DNA of 28,745 nucleotides from an uncultured Clostridia bacterium (GTDB lineage Bacteria; Bacillota; Clostridia; Christensenellales; Pumilibacteraceae): positions 1 through 28,745 of the forward strand of contig CANDJX010000003.1 in NCBI GenBank assembly GCA_947385185.1, in the 5' to 3' direction. Shown here piece after piece: positions 1 to 7,621 of this stretch. Every line of letters begins with the position of its first letter. Position 1 is the first letter of the stretch. A program made the position numbers and the translations under genes. Below the pieces are notes generated by a model. That model made no database searches and was not told the origin of the DNA. It saw only the letters and a program-made list of their open reading frames with translations.

Positions 1-28
1 TTTGTTTTATTAGGACTTTATTTATAGA

Positions 29-107
29 AGATTTCTCCGCGCGCGGCTTTCGCCGCATGGTCGAAATGACAGAGGTGGTACGATTTCACGCATGGTCGAA
101 ATGACAG
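29..107. repeat. Dispersed-repeat-like segment with 18-bp direct repeat
   Basis: The 18-mer GCATGGTCGAAATGACAG occurs at 55-72 and again at 90-107, 35 bp apart. The first copy follows a small hairpin (GCGGC, loop TTTC, GCCGC at 43-56) and the string AGATTTCTCC. The arrangement resembles intergenic repeats carrying GGTCGAAATGACA that are found in several Clostridia genomes; that comparison is from memory. No coding sequence is supported here. Confidence 0.6.
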
Positions 108-131
108 GAAAAGAAACTGAAAATTTTTGCA

Positions 132-273
132 AGCTATGATGAGTGATTTGCGCGGCTTAGAAGCAAGCAGGTCGAGGAACGCGCGGATTTTGCGAAGGGA
201 TTGTACACAAATGTACATGACCGAGCAAAAACGTAAGCGTGACGATGAGATGCGTAGCTTATAAGCCGCGCAA
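132..273 (-). repeat. MITE/REP-like element, copy 1 (126-bp core with 12-bp terminal inverted repeats)
   Basis: The segment is the reverse complement of 28513-28654, with 136 of 142 positions identical by eye and no gaps. The core 148-273 begins with TTGCGCGGCTTA and ends with the exact complement TAAGCCGCGCAA. Inside are nested inverted repeats: TTTTGC (188-193) with GCAAAA (225-230), and TGTACA-CAAA-TGTACA at the tip. No transposase frame is present, so it is a non-autonomous mobile repeat or a structured REP element. A partial echo of the end (CGCGCAA, 279-285) lies 12 bp beyond the right terminus. Confidence 0.85.
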
Positions 274-302
274 CAGGTCGCGCAATTATAGGTTTATAAT
301 AC

Positions 303-331
303 TTGACATAAGGCATATAATGATATATAAT
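303..331 (+). promoter_or_regulatory. Consensus sigma-A promoter of the TetR-ABC operon
   Basis: TTGACA (303-308) and TATAAT (326-331) are separated by 17 bp, a perfect match to the vegetative consensus. The predicted start is near 338, inside the palindrome at 333-358, and the first gene starts at 376. Confidence 0.85.
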
Positions 332-332
332 A

Positions 333-358
333 AAACAGATGTTGTAAAACAAATGTTT
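333..358. promoter_or_regulatory. Probable TetR-family operator
   Basis: A 26-bp near-palindrome begins AAACA and ends TGTTT. It contains two copies of AACANNTGTT separated by GTAA. It starts 2 bp after the -10 box and covers the predicted transcription start. A regulator bound here would block transcription of its own operon, the usual arrangement for TetR-family autorepressors. The assignment to the adjacent regulator is inference. Confidence 0.65.
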
Positions 359-375
359 TCATTTACGGAGAGATT

Positions 376-954
376 ATGCCGCCGAGAGCGAAATTTACAA
401 AGGAAGAAATAATCGACGCTGCGATAAGGATCGCGGAAAGCCGCGGAACGGAAGCGCTTACGGCGCGTTCGCTCGGGGAAGAACTGGGCAGTTCGGCAAG
501 ACCGATATTCACCGTTTTCGGCAGTATGAAAGAAGTGGAAGACGCGGTTTTCATGCGTGCGAACGGAATTTACGGCAAGTACGTCGAGGAGGGGCTTAAA
601 GAGGACCTTGCGTTCCGCGGAGTGGGGAAAGCGTATATTCGTTTCGCTTCGGAGCGTCCGCGTCTGTTCCGGTTGCTGTTTATGAGCGAGCGGTCGGAAC
701 TGCCGGATAAGGCGACGGCTTTGCGTCTGATAGAAGATCATTACGAAGCCATAATAAAATCGATAGAGGACGGTTACGGCGTAGACAGACAAACTGCGAT
801 CGATCTGTATTTTCATCTCTGGGTATATTCGCACGGGATCGCCGTGCTTATCGCGACCAAAGTCTGCGCGTTTACTCAGGAGCAGATAACGCAGTCGCTT
901 ACCGATATATTCAGATCGCTTCTTGTGGAAATCAAGACGGAGGGGGCGCTGTGA
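376..954 (+). CDS. TetR/AcrR-family transcriptional regulator
   Basis: The 192-residue protein has the TetR layout: an N-terminal DNA-binding domain (about residues 7-53, with the helix-turn-helix around TARSLGEELG and PIFTVFGSMKEVE) and a helical ligand-binding C-terminal domain of about 130 residues. The C-terminal part carries RLFRLLFMSE and FHLWVYSHGIAVLIATK, as seen in TetR regulators with a WHG-type C-terminal domain. The ATG at 376 is preceded by GGAG at 367-370. It is the first gene of the operon and overlaps the ABC ATPase by 4 nt. It probably senses a toxic or lipophilic compound and represses itself and the transporter through the palindrome at 333-358; the ligand cannot be read from sequence. 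Confidence 0.9.
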   Translation: MPPRAKFTKEEIIDAAIRIAESRGTEALTARSLGEELGSSARPIFTVFGSMKEVEDAVFMRANGIYGKYVEEGLKEDLAFRGVGKAYIRFASERPRLFRLLFMSERSELPDKATALRLIEDHYEAIIKSIEDGYGVDRQTAIDLYFHLWVYSHGIAVLIATKVCAFTQEQITQSLTDIFRSLLVEIKTEGAL

Positions 955-1631
955 TAAAAGCGGAGAATTTAGTGAAATCGTACGGTGGGACGGAAGCGCT
1001 CAGGGGCTTGTCGCTCGAGATAGCGGACGGCGAATTTGCGGTGATCCTCGGCGCGTCGGGTTCGGGCAAATCCACGCTTTTGTCCGTGTTGTCCGGACTG
1101 GAAAAAGCGGACGGAGGCACGATCGAATGCAACGGCGTGCGGCTCGATACGCTCGGCGACCGCGAACTGACCCTGTTCCGTAAAAAAGAAGTCGGTTTTA
1201 TTTTTCAGCAATACTATTTGTTACCGCACCTGAGCGTCGAAAAAAACGTCAGGCTCGGCGCGGACCTGTCGGGGAATAAAAATTACAGAGAAATAATCGC
1301 CGCGGTAGGACTGGAAGATAAACTCGACCGCAAACCGTCCGCGCTGTCGGGCGGAGAGCAGCAACGCGTCGCAATCGCCCGCGCTCTGGCGAAAAATCCG
1401 AGAATTCTGTTTCTTGACGAACCTACCGGTGCGCTCGACGAAAAGACGGGGCGCGAAGTGCTGGATTATATCGCAGGACTTCACAAAGCGCGCGGCTTTA
1501 CCATGATAATGGTCACGCACAATCTCAATATTGCGGATATGGCGGAAACGGTAGTGAAAATGAACAGCGGCAAAATTGTCGGAATTTATAAAAATACCGA
1601 ACGCAAATCAGCGTACGAAATAGGGTGGTAA
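951..1631 (+). CDS. ABC transporter ATP-binding protein (MacB/LolD-type)
   Basis: This 226-residue ATPase is complete. Walker A is GASGSGKST (residues 34-42), the Q-loop glutamine is Q86, the signature is LSGGEQ (132-137), and Walker B with the catalytic glutamate is ILFLDEP (E157). A D-loop (GALD) and an H-loop histidine (MVTHN) follow. These features fit the LolD/MacB/FtsE class that pairs with FtsX-type permeases. The start is GTG at 951, which overlaps the regulator stop as GTGA, with a purine-rich ribosome site (GGAGGGGG) at 939-946. It should energise the permease encoded 1 nt downstream, in export of a drug or peptide or in mechanotransmission. The substrate is unknown. Confidence 0.95.
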   Translation: MIKAENLVKSYGGTEALRGLSLEIADGEFAVILGASGSGKSTLLSVLSGLEKADGGTIECNGVRLDTLGDRELTLFRKKEVGFIFQQYYLLPHLSVEKNVRLGADLSGNKNYREIIAAVGLEDKLDRKPSALSGGEQQRVAIARALAKNPRILFLDEPTGALDEKTGREVLDYIAGLHKARGFTMIMVTHNLNIADMAETVVKMNSGKIVGIYKNTERKSAYEIGW

Positions 1632-1632
1632 T

Positions 1633-2769
1633 ATGATAATCGGTCCTAAAGACGGGTTTAAGCTCGCGGGTATATCCATAGTGTGTTTTTGCGCGGTGTA
1701 CGTCTGTACGTTTATGTTGAATTATTATCTCGACGTATTGCCGCTCGGTGATACGATCCCCGAACAGTTTTCCGCGCTTTATAAGGCGCAGCTTGCGACC
1801 GCGACGTTCACTGCCGCAATAACCGGCGGCGTTCTCGGTCTGATCGCCGTCGTTATGCTCGTGTTTTATATCAAGCTGTATATCGACGGTCACGCAAAGC
1901 AGCTCGGTATAATAAAAGCTCTCGGACAAACGCGCGGAAGGATAGCTGCGGAGTTTTGCGTATTCGGGCTTTCGGTTTTCGTCGGATGCCTCCTCGGCTT
2001 CGGCGGCGGCTGGGCGTCGATGCGTGTGATTTACGACGGTCTGACCATAGAGGGCATAGGCGAAATAGCCATGACGTTTCACGTCGAATTACTGTTCGCG
2101 CTTGTATTTGCGCCGACTGCGGTGACCGCTCTGATCTCGGTTACGTACGCCTATTTTGCGCTCGCCCGTCCGGTAAGCGAGCTATTGCGCGGCAAATGCG
2201 GCAAGGAAAAAATTGAGCGGGAAGGTAAGAATAAGGATCGGTCTTTTCTTGCCGAGATGTGCTTAAAAACGCTTACCGCGAAAAAATCTCTCGCGTTTTT
2301 CGTTGCGTTCTCGTGCTTCTGCTTTTCGGCTATGGTGCAGATGGGGCTTTCTATGGAAAATCTTACGACGGCGACGATGGGATATATGATACTTGCAATC
2401 GGCATAGTGCTTGCCGTAGTCACTATGTTCATGGCGACGACTTCGCTTGTCCGCGGAAATATAAAAAACATATCCGTCATGAAAGCGTTCGGCTATTCGT
2501 TACGGGAATGCGCTGTATCCGTCCTCGGAGGGTACGCGCCGTTTGCGCTCATAGGTTTCGGCGCGGGAAGCGCGTATCAGTACGGTTTGCTTCAGCTTAT
2601 GATAAACGTGATTTTCGCGGACGTGGGGAGCGTCCCCGAATATTCGTTCAACGTTCCGGTATTTTTCATAACGCTTGCCGCGTTCGTTCTGAGCTATGCC
2701 GCCGTTACGCTATATTACGTTCTGAAAATAAACAGAATCACGGTAAAAGAAGTCATGACCGAAAATTGA
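1633..2769 (+). CDS. FtsX-like ABC transporter permease
   Basis: The 378-residue membrane protein has two FtsX-like halves, each with several hydrophobic helices. The first half has segments near residues 12-32, 55-80, 108-135 and 155-180; the second has segments near 218-240, 248-270, 295-325 and 340-365. Each half has the typical sequence before its second helix group: KQLGIIKALGQTRG in the first and KNISVMKAFGYSLRE in the second. These are the cytoplasmic coupling segments that contact the ATPase. The gene starts 1 nt after the ATPase stop. There is no large extracellular domain of the kind found in MacB, so it looks like a compact permease of the bacitracin-export or lipoprotein-export type. 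Substrate unknown. Confidence 0.9.
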   Translation: MIIGPKDGFKLAGISIVCFCAVYVCTFMLNYYLDVLPLGDTIPEQFSALYKAQLATATFTAAITGGVLGLIAVVMLVFYIKLYIDGHAKQLGIIKALGQTRGRIAAEFCVFGLSVFVGCLLGFGGGWASMRVIYDGLTIEGIGEIAMTFHVELLFALVFAPTAVTALISVTYAYFALARPVSELLRGKCGKEKIEREGKNKDRSFLAEMCLKTLTAKKSLAFFVAFSCFCFSAMVQMGLSMENLTTATMGYMILAIGIVLAVVTMFMATTSLVRGNIKNISVMKAFGYSLRECAVSVLGGYAPFALIGFGAGSAYQYGLLQLMINVIFADVGSVPEYSFNVPVFFITLAAFVLSYAAVTLYYVLKINRITVKEVMTEN

Positions 2770-2837
2770 CGAGTGAAACCTGCCGCTTTGAACCGTTTCG
2801 GTATCATGGCGCATATATTGCCGGTGTGATTTTTCTT

Positions 2838-2862
2838 CCGAAAAAATACATCGGTTTTTTTT
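2838..2862 (+). terminator. Weak candidate terminator after the ABC operon
   Basis: A 4-bp stem (CCGA 2838-2841, TCGG 2851-2854) is followed by eight T residues. The stem is short and its loop A-rich, so termination here is uncertain. No stronger hairpin was found between the operon and pckA. Confidence 0.3.
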
Positions 2863-2864
2863 AG

Positions 2865-2894
2865 TTGACAATAGACTGCAAAAAATGGTATTAT
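2865..2894 (+). promoter_or_regulatory. pckA promoter
   Basis: TTGACA (2865-2870) and TATTAT (2889-2894) are separated by 18 bp. The predicted start is near 2901, giving a leader of about 85 nt. That leader can form two hairpins: TCGGG 2904-2908 with CCCGA 2922-2926, and GCGCGGCG 2930-2937 with the complementary arm 2945-2953 (one bulged T). Neither is followed by a T-tract. Confidence 0.75.
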
Positions 2895-2985
2895 TTGCTT
2901 TGGTCGGGCATAAACGATTATCCCGATGCGCGCGGCGGTTTTATCGTCCGCGCTCCGGCTCAGTAACAGGAGGTTTTTAAGATAT

Positions 2986-4590
2986 ATGAAAAAAATCGAT
3001 TTGAGCAAATACGGCATATCCGGTACCACCGAAGTCGTATACAACCCGTCTTACGAGTTGATGTTCGAAGAGGAAACCAAACCCGGGCTCGAAGGCTATG
3101 ACAAGGGTCAGGTCAGCGAACTCGGCGCGGTAAACGTAATGACCGGTATTTACACCGGACGTTCTCCCAAAGATAAGTTTATCGTTATGGACGAAAATTC
3201 CAAGGACACCGTGTGGTGGACTTCGGACGAGTACAAAAACGATAACCATCCGGCGTCCGAAAAGACGTGGGACGCGGTCAAGAAAATCGCGCAGAAAGAG
3301 CTGTCGAACAAGCGTCTTTACGTCGTAGACGCATTCTGCGGCGCGAACAAAGACACCCGCATGGCTATCCGTTTCATAATGGAAGTCGCATGGCAGGCTC
3401 ACTTTGTTACCAATATGTTCATCCGTCCCACGGCGGAGGAACTCGAAAACTTCGAGCCCGATTTCGTGGTTTATAACGCGTCCAAGGCGAAGGTTGAGAA
3501 CTATAAGGAACTCGGACTCAATTCCGAAACCGCGGTAGTATTCAATATCACCAGCCGCGAGCAGGTAATACTTAACACCTGGTACGGCGGCGAGATGAAG
3601 AAAGGTATGTTCTCTATGATGAACTATTATCTGCCGCTTAAGGGCATTGCGGCTATGCACTGCTCCGCGAACACCGATATGGACGGCAAGAACACCGCTA
3701 TCTTCTTCGGTCTTTCCGGAACGGGCAAGACCACGCTTTCCACCGATCCGAAGCGCCTTCTCATCGGCGACGACGAGCACGGCTGGGACGACAACGGCGT
3801 GTTTAACTTCGAAGGCGGTTGCTATGCCAAGGTTATCAACCTCGACAAGGATTCCGAGCCCGACATCTACAACGCGATCAGACGCAACGCGCTTCTCGAG
3901 AACGTTACGCTCGACGAAAAAGGCAAGATCGATTTCAACGACAAGAGCGTTACCGAGAACACCCGCGTTTCGTATCCCATCGACCATATAGAGAAAATCG
4001 TACGTCCCGTTTCGACGGCTCCCGCCGCGCAGAACGTAATCTTCCTTTCCGCGGACGCATTCGGCGTTCTGCCTCCCGTATCCATACTTACGCCCGAGCA
4101 GACCGAGTATTATTTCTTGTCCGGCTTCACCGCGAAGCTTGCAGGCACCGAACGCGGAATTACCGAACCCACCCCGACGTTCTCCGCTTGCTTCGGTCAG
4201 GCGTTCCTCGAACTGCATCCGACCAAGTATGCCGAAGAACTCGTTAAGCGCATGAAGCAGTCGGGCGCGAAGGCATATCTCGTCAATACCGGCTGGAACG
4301 GCACGGGCAAGCGTATTTCGATCAAGGATACCCGCGGTATCATCGACGCTATCCTCGACGGTTCGATCAAAAATTCGCCGACCAAGATGATCCCGTACTT
4401 CAATTTCGAAGTACCCACCTCGCTTCCCGGCGTAGATCCGAAGATCCTCGATCCTCGCGATACTTACGCAGACGCTTCGGAGTGGGAAACGAAAGCCAAG
4501 GATCTGGCGTCCCGTTTCCGCAAGAACTTCGTCAAGTACACCACCAACGCGGCAGGCAAGGCTCTCGAACCTTTCGGACCTCAGCTGTAA
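2986..4590 (+). CDS. pckA: Phosphoenolpyruvate carboxykinase (ATP)
   Basis: This enzyme interconverts oxaloacetate plus ATP with PEP, CO2 and ADP in the cytosol, at the start of gluconeogenesis or, in many anaerobes, as the CO2-fixing step toward succinate. The 534-residue length matches the bacterial ATP-dependent family (about 530-540). Visible motifs are the substrate loop GRSPKDKFIV, the P-loop GLSGTGKTT (residues 242-250, K248), and the metal/kinase-2 segment IGDDEHGWDDNGVFNFEGG. The reading frame is open 20 codons further upstream, but the ATG at 2986 is preferred because AGGAGG lies 12 nt before it and the protein then starts like its homologues. The gene stands alone between its own promoter and a strong terminator. 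Confidence 0.98.
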   Translation: MKKIDLSKYGISGTTEVVYNPSYELMFEEETKPGLEGYDKGQVSELGAVNVMTGIYTGRSPKDKFIVMDENSKDTVWWTSDEYKNDNHPASEKTWDAVKKIAQKELSNKRLYVVDAFCGANKDTRMAIRFIMEVAWQAHFVTNMFIRPTAEELENFEPDFVVYNASKAKVENYKELGLNSETAVVFNITSREQVILNTWYGGEMKKGMFSMMNYYLPLKGIAAMHCSANTDMDGKNTAIFFGLSGTGKTTLSTDPKRLLIGDDEHGWDDNGVFNFEGGCYAKVINLDKDSEPDIYNAIRRNALLENVTLDEKGKIDFNDKSVTENTRVSYPIDHIEKIVRPVSTAPAAQNVIFLSADAFGVLPPVSILTPEQTEYYFLSGFTAKLAGTERGITEPTPTFSACFGQAFLELHPTKYAEELVKRMKQSGAKAYLVNTGWNGTGKRISIKDTRGIIDAILDGSIKNSPTKMIPYFNFEVPTSLPGVDPKILDPRDTYADASEWETKAKDLASRFRKNFVKYTTNAAGKALEPFGPQL

Positions 4591-4613
4591 AACGAATAAT
4601 TTCATGAAAGAAG

Positions 4614-4644
4614 AACGCTCCGCCGTTAGGCGGGGCGTTTTCGT
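4614..4644 (+). terminator. Rho-independent terminator of pckA
   Basis: An 11-bp stem (AACGCTCCGCC 4614-4624 with GGCGGGGCGTT 4629-4639, one T-G pair) closes a GTTA loop and runs into TTTT. The hairpin could also act on the minus strand for the convergent gene ending at 4728. Confidence 0.9.
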
Positions 4645-4727
4645 ATTGTACGGTTAAGTTCTTGCGTATATTATAGTTATAATTATTTTTCACACAGGCG
4701 AATTCGGTGTTCGCGCTTTCATTCGCT

Positions 4728-5084
4728 TTATTTTTCCGAACCGAGCAGTTCGTCGCTAAGCGCGGCGACGGAAACGGCGTATTTCTTTTTCCGCGAGTTA
4801 AGGATCGCTTTATAAATAAAATAATTTACGCCTGCCATGACGATGCCTACGCATCCTATCGCGATACCGAGCGGAATAAAGTCGCCTATGACTTTCATCG
4901 CGAGGCACATACCTACGCCGAGTATGAGCGCGGCGATCGTTCCGAACGTATATGCGAAAATTTCGGCGGGGCGGCGCACCGATGCGTCGAGTCTGCGCAA
5001 TTTTTCGAGCTTCGCTTCTTCTTCGCGCTTTACGTATCTGCCGCGGATTTCTTCGACTGTTTGTCTTTCTTTTTCGTTTTGCAT
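4728..5084 (-). CDS. Small two-helix membrane protein, paralogue of the next upstream gene
   Basis: The 118-residue protein has a charged N-terminal helix (about 1-37, Glu/Lys/Arg-rich with EEIRGRYVKREEEAKLEKL), two or three hydrophobic segments (about 40-62 and 66-92), and a short basic/polar tail with NSRKKKYAVSVAALSDELL. It aligns along its length with the 144-residue protein at 5197-5631. Shared elements are an E-x-I-R-x-x-Y start, a KLDxxVRR block and a C-terminal KKKYxxxxxxLSxELL. The function is not recognised. GGAGG precedes the ATG. A possible extended -10 (TGATATACT on the minus strand, 5117-5125) lies in the 112-nt gap before it, so it may be transcribed apart from the two-component operon. 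Confidence 0.8.
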   Translation of the reverse strand: MQNEKERQTVEEIRGRYVKREEEAKLEKLRRLDASVRRPAEIFAYTFGTIAALILGVGMCLAMKVIGDFIPLGIAIGCVGIVMAGVNYFIYKAILNSRKKKYAVSVAALSDELLGSEK

Positions 5085-5196
5085 TTTTATTATCCTCCGG
5101 ATTTATTTATACCCGAAGTATATCACGCGGATATTTCGGGATTTATAAATTCGGGTAAAATAAAAGTAAACGTTTTGTTAAAATATCGTAAACGCG

Positions 5197-5631
5197 TCAG
5201 TCGTCGGAGCCGTTTTCGTTTTCCCGCGCGGTATTTTCGTCCGCGTTGCTGCTTTCTGCGAGCAGTTCGCTCGACAGCCGCAGAATTTCGTCGCCGTATT
5301 TCTTTTTCAAGCCGTCCTGCACCGATTTATAAACGGGGTATGCCGCCGACATCGGGATTATGCCGCCCGCCGCGACCGCTATGCCGCCCGCGAGCAAGTT
5401 CCATTCGAGCGACATCGCCATGCCGAGCCCGAACAGGAGCGCGCCGATTATGCCGAGCGTTACGGCGATTATCATCGGTGTGCGGCGTACTTTGTCGTCG
5501 AGTTTTTTAATCCGTTCGAGTTTTTCGTTTTTGCCGCTCTCGGTCAGATAAGCGTTTCTTATCCGTTCTATTTCTTTCCGTTCGGTTTCGGACGGAGCGG
5601 AGTACATATAATTGAATTTTTCGTCTTTCAT
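5197..5631 (-). CDS. Small membrane protein in the two-component operon (paralogue of 4728-5084)
   Basis: The 144-residue protein has a charged helical N-terminus (RKEIERIRNAYLTES, KNEKLERIKKLDDKVRR), hydrophobic segments near residues 50-72 and 76-98, and a C-terminal KKKYGDEILRLSSELL followed by an acidic Asn/Glu-rich tail. The start overlaps the stop of the preceding gene by 4 nt, so it is translationally coupled as the last gene of the response regulator, kinase and membrane protein unit. The function is unknown. Because the charged N-terminal part faces the same side as the tail, it may be a membrane adaptor; that is inference from topology only. Confidence 0.85.
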   Translation of the reverse strand: MKDEKFNYMYSAPSETERKEIERIRNAYLTESGKNEKLERIKKLDDKVRRTPMIIAVTLGIIGALLFGLGMAMSLEWNLLAGGIAVAAGGIIPMSAAYPVYKSVQDGLKKKYGDEILRLSSELLAESSNADENTARENENGSDD

Positions 5632-6575
5632 TCTTTCGTTCCTTCTCGGAGTTTTCGGAGCGCGACCGTAGCCGTTGCTATCATGGCTATTCCGATCGCA
5701 GCCGTCGCCAGGCAGATAAGCCCGCCCATGACGGCGTTTGCCGCGCGCATATCCGCATTCGGCGTAAACTCGCGGAACATAGCCGACTGCAGCGCGAAAA
5801 CCGATACGAGCGCGTCTGCAAGATTTATGTTACGGATAGCTTTGACCGCGAAATTGTCGCCGCGTCCGGCTTTGAAAAAGTTTACGCACGACATGACGAT
5901 TTTATAAAACGTGTAAGCCGCGGTCGCATATATCATGATCCCTTCGTGCACGAACGATTCGTTCGATACGACCATTTCGGAAACCGCGACCGTAAGACAT
6001 ACGGGCAGAATTATGAGAAGAACGCCGCATTTCCGGTATATCCCGAGATGAGATCTTTTTGCCGGTAGCTCTGCGTCCGCCGTTTCGATTTTGCGCATTT
6101 TCGCCGTCTTGCGGCTTACTATGAGCACGCCGCCCCGCATAAGCGCGAGAAGCATATAATATCCCGCAAGCGCGCCGTACCATACCGAGCGGTCGAGTAT
6201 AGAGATCGTAAGATTGACCGCCGCGTAGCCCGCGCTTATAACGAACGAAACGACGGCGAAAACGATAGTACGGAAGTCGTAGCTTTCGAGCATATTGTTC
6301 GTAAGTTCGTTTTTCTTCATTGCGCGAACGGCTTTGCGCTTCAGTCCCGGCACGGCTCTGATCGTGGCGTAAACCGAAAATGCGAGGAGCGCCGCCGCGA
6401 CGATATAAACGATATAGGCGAGAAATGCGAGCGGGGAACCGTCTTCGGGAAAAACGGTGAGCAGGATCGCGCCCGCCGCAGCGCCCGCCGTTGCGACGTA
6501 TACGACGGCGAGCGGAAATCCGCGCGGATTTTTTATCCATGCAGTAAACTTGTTCGGTTTTTTGTCTTCGCTCAT
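5628..6575 (-). CDS. Polytopic membrane protein of unknown function in a two-component operon
   Basis: The 315-residue protein has about eight hydrophobic segments (near residues 19-39, 49-70, 105-125, 133-153, 185-203, 215-232, 252-268 and 280-305) joined by short, mostly basic loops. No enzyme or transporter signature is visible. Both ends overlap neighbours by 4 nt (ATGA), so it is translated together with the kinase upstream and the small membrane protein downstream. This coupling suggests that it is either the physiological target or a co-sensor of the two-component system, which is inference. The ATG at 6575 is the only start that gives a typical cytoplasmic N-terminus (MSEDKKPNKFTAWIKNPRG). 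Confidence 0.85.
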   Translation of the reverse strand: MSEDKKPNKFTAWIKNPRGFPLAVVYVATAGAAAGAILLTVFPEDGSPLAFLAYIVYIVAAALLAFSVYATIRAVPGLKRKAVRAMKKNELTNNMLESYDFRTIVFAVVSFVISAGYAAVNLTISILDRSVWYGALAGYYMLLALMRGGVLIVSRKTAKMRKIETADAELPAKRSHLGIYRKCGVLLIILPVCLTVAVSEMVVSNESFVHEGIMIYATAAYTFYKIVMSCVNFFKAGRGDNFAVKAIRNINLADALVSVFALQSAMFREFTPNADMRAANAVMGGLICLATAAIGIAMIATATVALRKLREGTKE

Positions 6576-7621
6576 TCCTCCGTTCCTTTAAGCGTTACGG
6601 TAAAAACGCTGCCTTTGCCGAGTTCGCTTTCGACGGAAATCTCGCCGCCGAGAAGATCGATGACCCGTTTTACGAGCGCAAGCCCGAGCCCGTTTCCTTC
6701 TCCGGAGTGAGAAGTGTCGCCCTGATAGAATTTTTCGAAAATCCGCGTGCCCGTTTCTTCGGATATTCCGCAACCGGTATCCGTAATTTTTACTTCGGCT
6801 TTTCCGTTGACGCTTTTTACCGATACGCCGATTTTTCCGCCCGGTTCGGTAAATTTTATTGCGTTAGTAAGCAGATTATTCCACACTATTTCCAGATAGC
6901 TCGGGTGCGAACGGATGGCGATTTCGTCCATATCGCATTCGAGCGCGAGATTTTTATCGTCGATCCTGTCCTCGAGATCGATCAATGCCTGAGCAAGCAT
7001 TTCGTCCAGGCGTACCGTTTCCGATTGCTCTTTGATCTCCTGATGCTCGAGCCTGTTCATTTTCAGTATGTCCGAAACGAGGCACGACAGACGTTTGGAC
7101 GTGGAAACGAGAGTCTTGGCATAGCTCCGACGCGTATCTTCGTCGAGAGTATTGTCCGAGAGCGCCGTTGCGTAATTCATTATAACGGCGAGCGGCGTTT
7201 TTATTTCGTGCGAAACGTTGGAGATGAAATCGGTTTTCAGAATCTCGTTCTGCCTGAGACTTTCGGACATTTTGTTTATGTTTTCGGCGATGTAGTCGTA
7301 TTCGTCGTAATTTCGGTAGGAACGTTTCGTATTCAGCCGCGCGGAAAAGTCGCCCTCGGCTATTTTATCCGTAACGGAGAGAATGCGTTCCACGCGGTCG
7401 TCGGTCATGATTTTTCTCCGCACGACGTCGATTACGGCGCATACGAGCGCGAAAAATATTATAGTGACGAGCATTATGCCCGCGATCGCGGGATTGTTAT
7501 CCGGATATTCGGAACGCGCCGCGTCATAGATAAATACGGTTATCATAATAATAACCGCAATGGACACGAAAAGTACGACCGAGCTTATAAGCGCGGTCTT
7601 GATGTTTTTGCGCCGTTTCAT
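6572..7621 (-). CDS. Sensor histidine kinase (HAMP-HisKA-HATPase)
   Basis: The 349-residue membrane kinase has two transmembrane helices (about 11-32 and 46-66) with only a 13-residue loop between them. It has no extracellular sensor domain and probably senses within the membrane or through a partner. A HAMP-like linker follows (about 67-120). The H-box is FISNVSHEIKTPL with the phospho-acceptor H138. The ATP-binding domain shows the N-box NNLLTNAIKF (248-257), the G1 box DTGCGI (281-286) and the G2 box GEGNGLGLAL. It overlaps the regulator gene upstream and the membrane protein gene downstream by 4 nt each. The very short external loop matches intramembrane-sensing kinases, so the co-transcribed polytopic protein is the natural candidate for signal input. 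Confidence 0.95.
   Translation of the reverse strand: MKRRKNIKTALISSVVLFVSIAVIIMITVFIYDAARSEYPDNNPAIAGIMLVTIIFFALVCAVIDVVRRKIMTDDRVERILSVTDKIAEGDFSARLNTKRSYRNYDEYDYIAENINKMSESLRQNEILKTDFISNVSHEIKTPLAVIMNYATALSDNTLDEDTRRSYAKTLVSTSKRLSCLVSDILKMNRLEHQEIKEQSETVRLDEMLAQALIDLEDRIDDKNLALECDMDEIAIRSHPSYLEIVWNNLLTNAIKFTEPGGKIGVSVKSVNGKAEVKITDTGCGISEETGTRIFEKFYQGDTSHSGEGNGLGLALVKRVIDLLGGEISVESELGKGSVFTVTLKGTEE

Noticed and set aside
1..300. CRISPR array suggested by repeated 18-mers and palindromes
   Set aside because: Only two copies of the 18-mer exist, spacing is not regular beyond that, and no cas genes are present.
286..834. Minus-strand frame opposite the TetR gene and its promoter
   Set aside because: It runs through the promoter and operator and has no protein-like features; the TetR protein is convincing on the other strand.
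2926..2985. N-terminal extension of pckA by 20 residues
   Set aside because: It would lie within the leader hairpins and upstream of the AGGAGG site; homologues start at the later ATG.
2977..4605. A 542-codon open frame antisense to pckA
   Set aside because: The sense strand encodes a complete, motif-verified PEP carboxykinase; the antisense frame has no ribosome site or domain.
4654..4683. Promoter-like TTAAGT-N18-TATAAT on the plus strand after the pckA terminator
   Set aside because: It points into the 3' end of a convergent gene with no sense gene downstream, and the -35 match is poor in an AT-rich gap.
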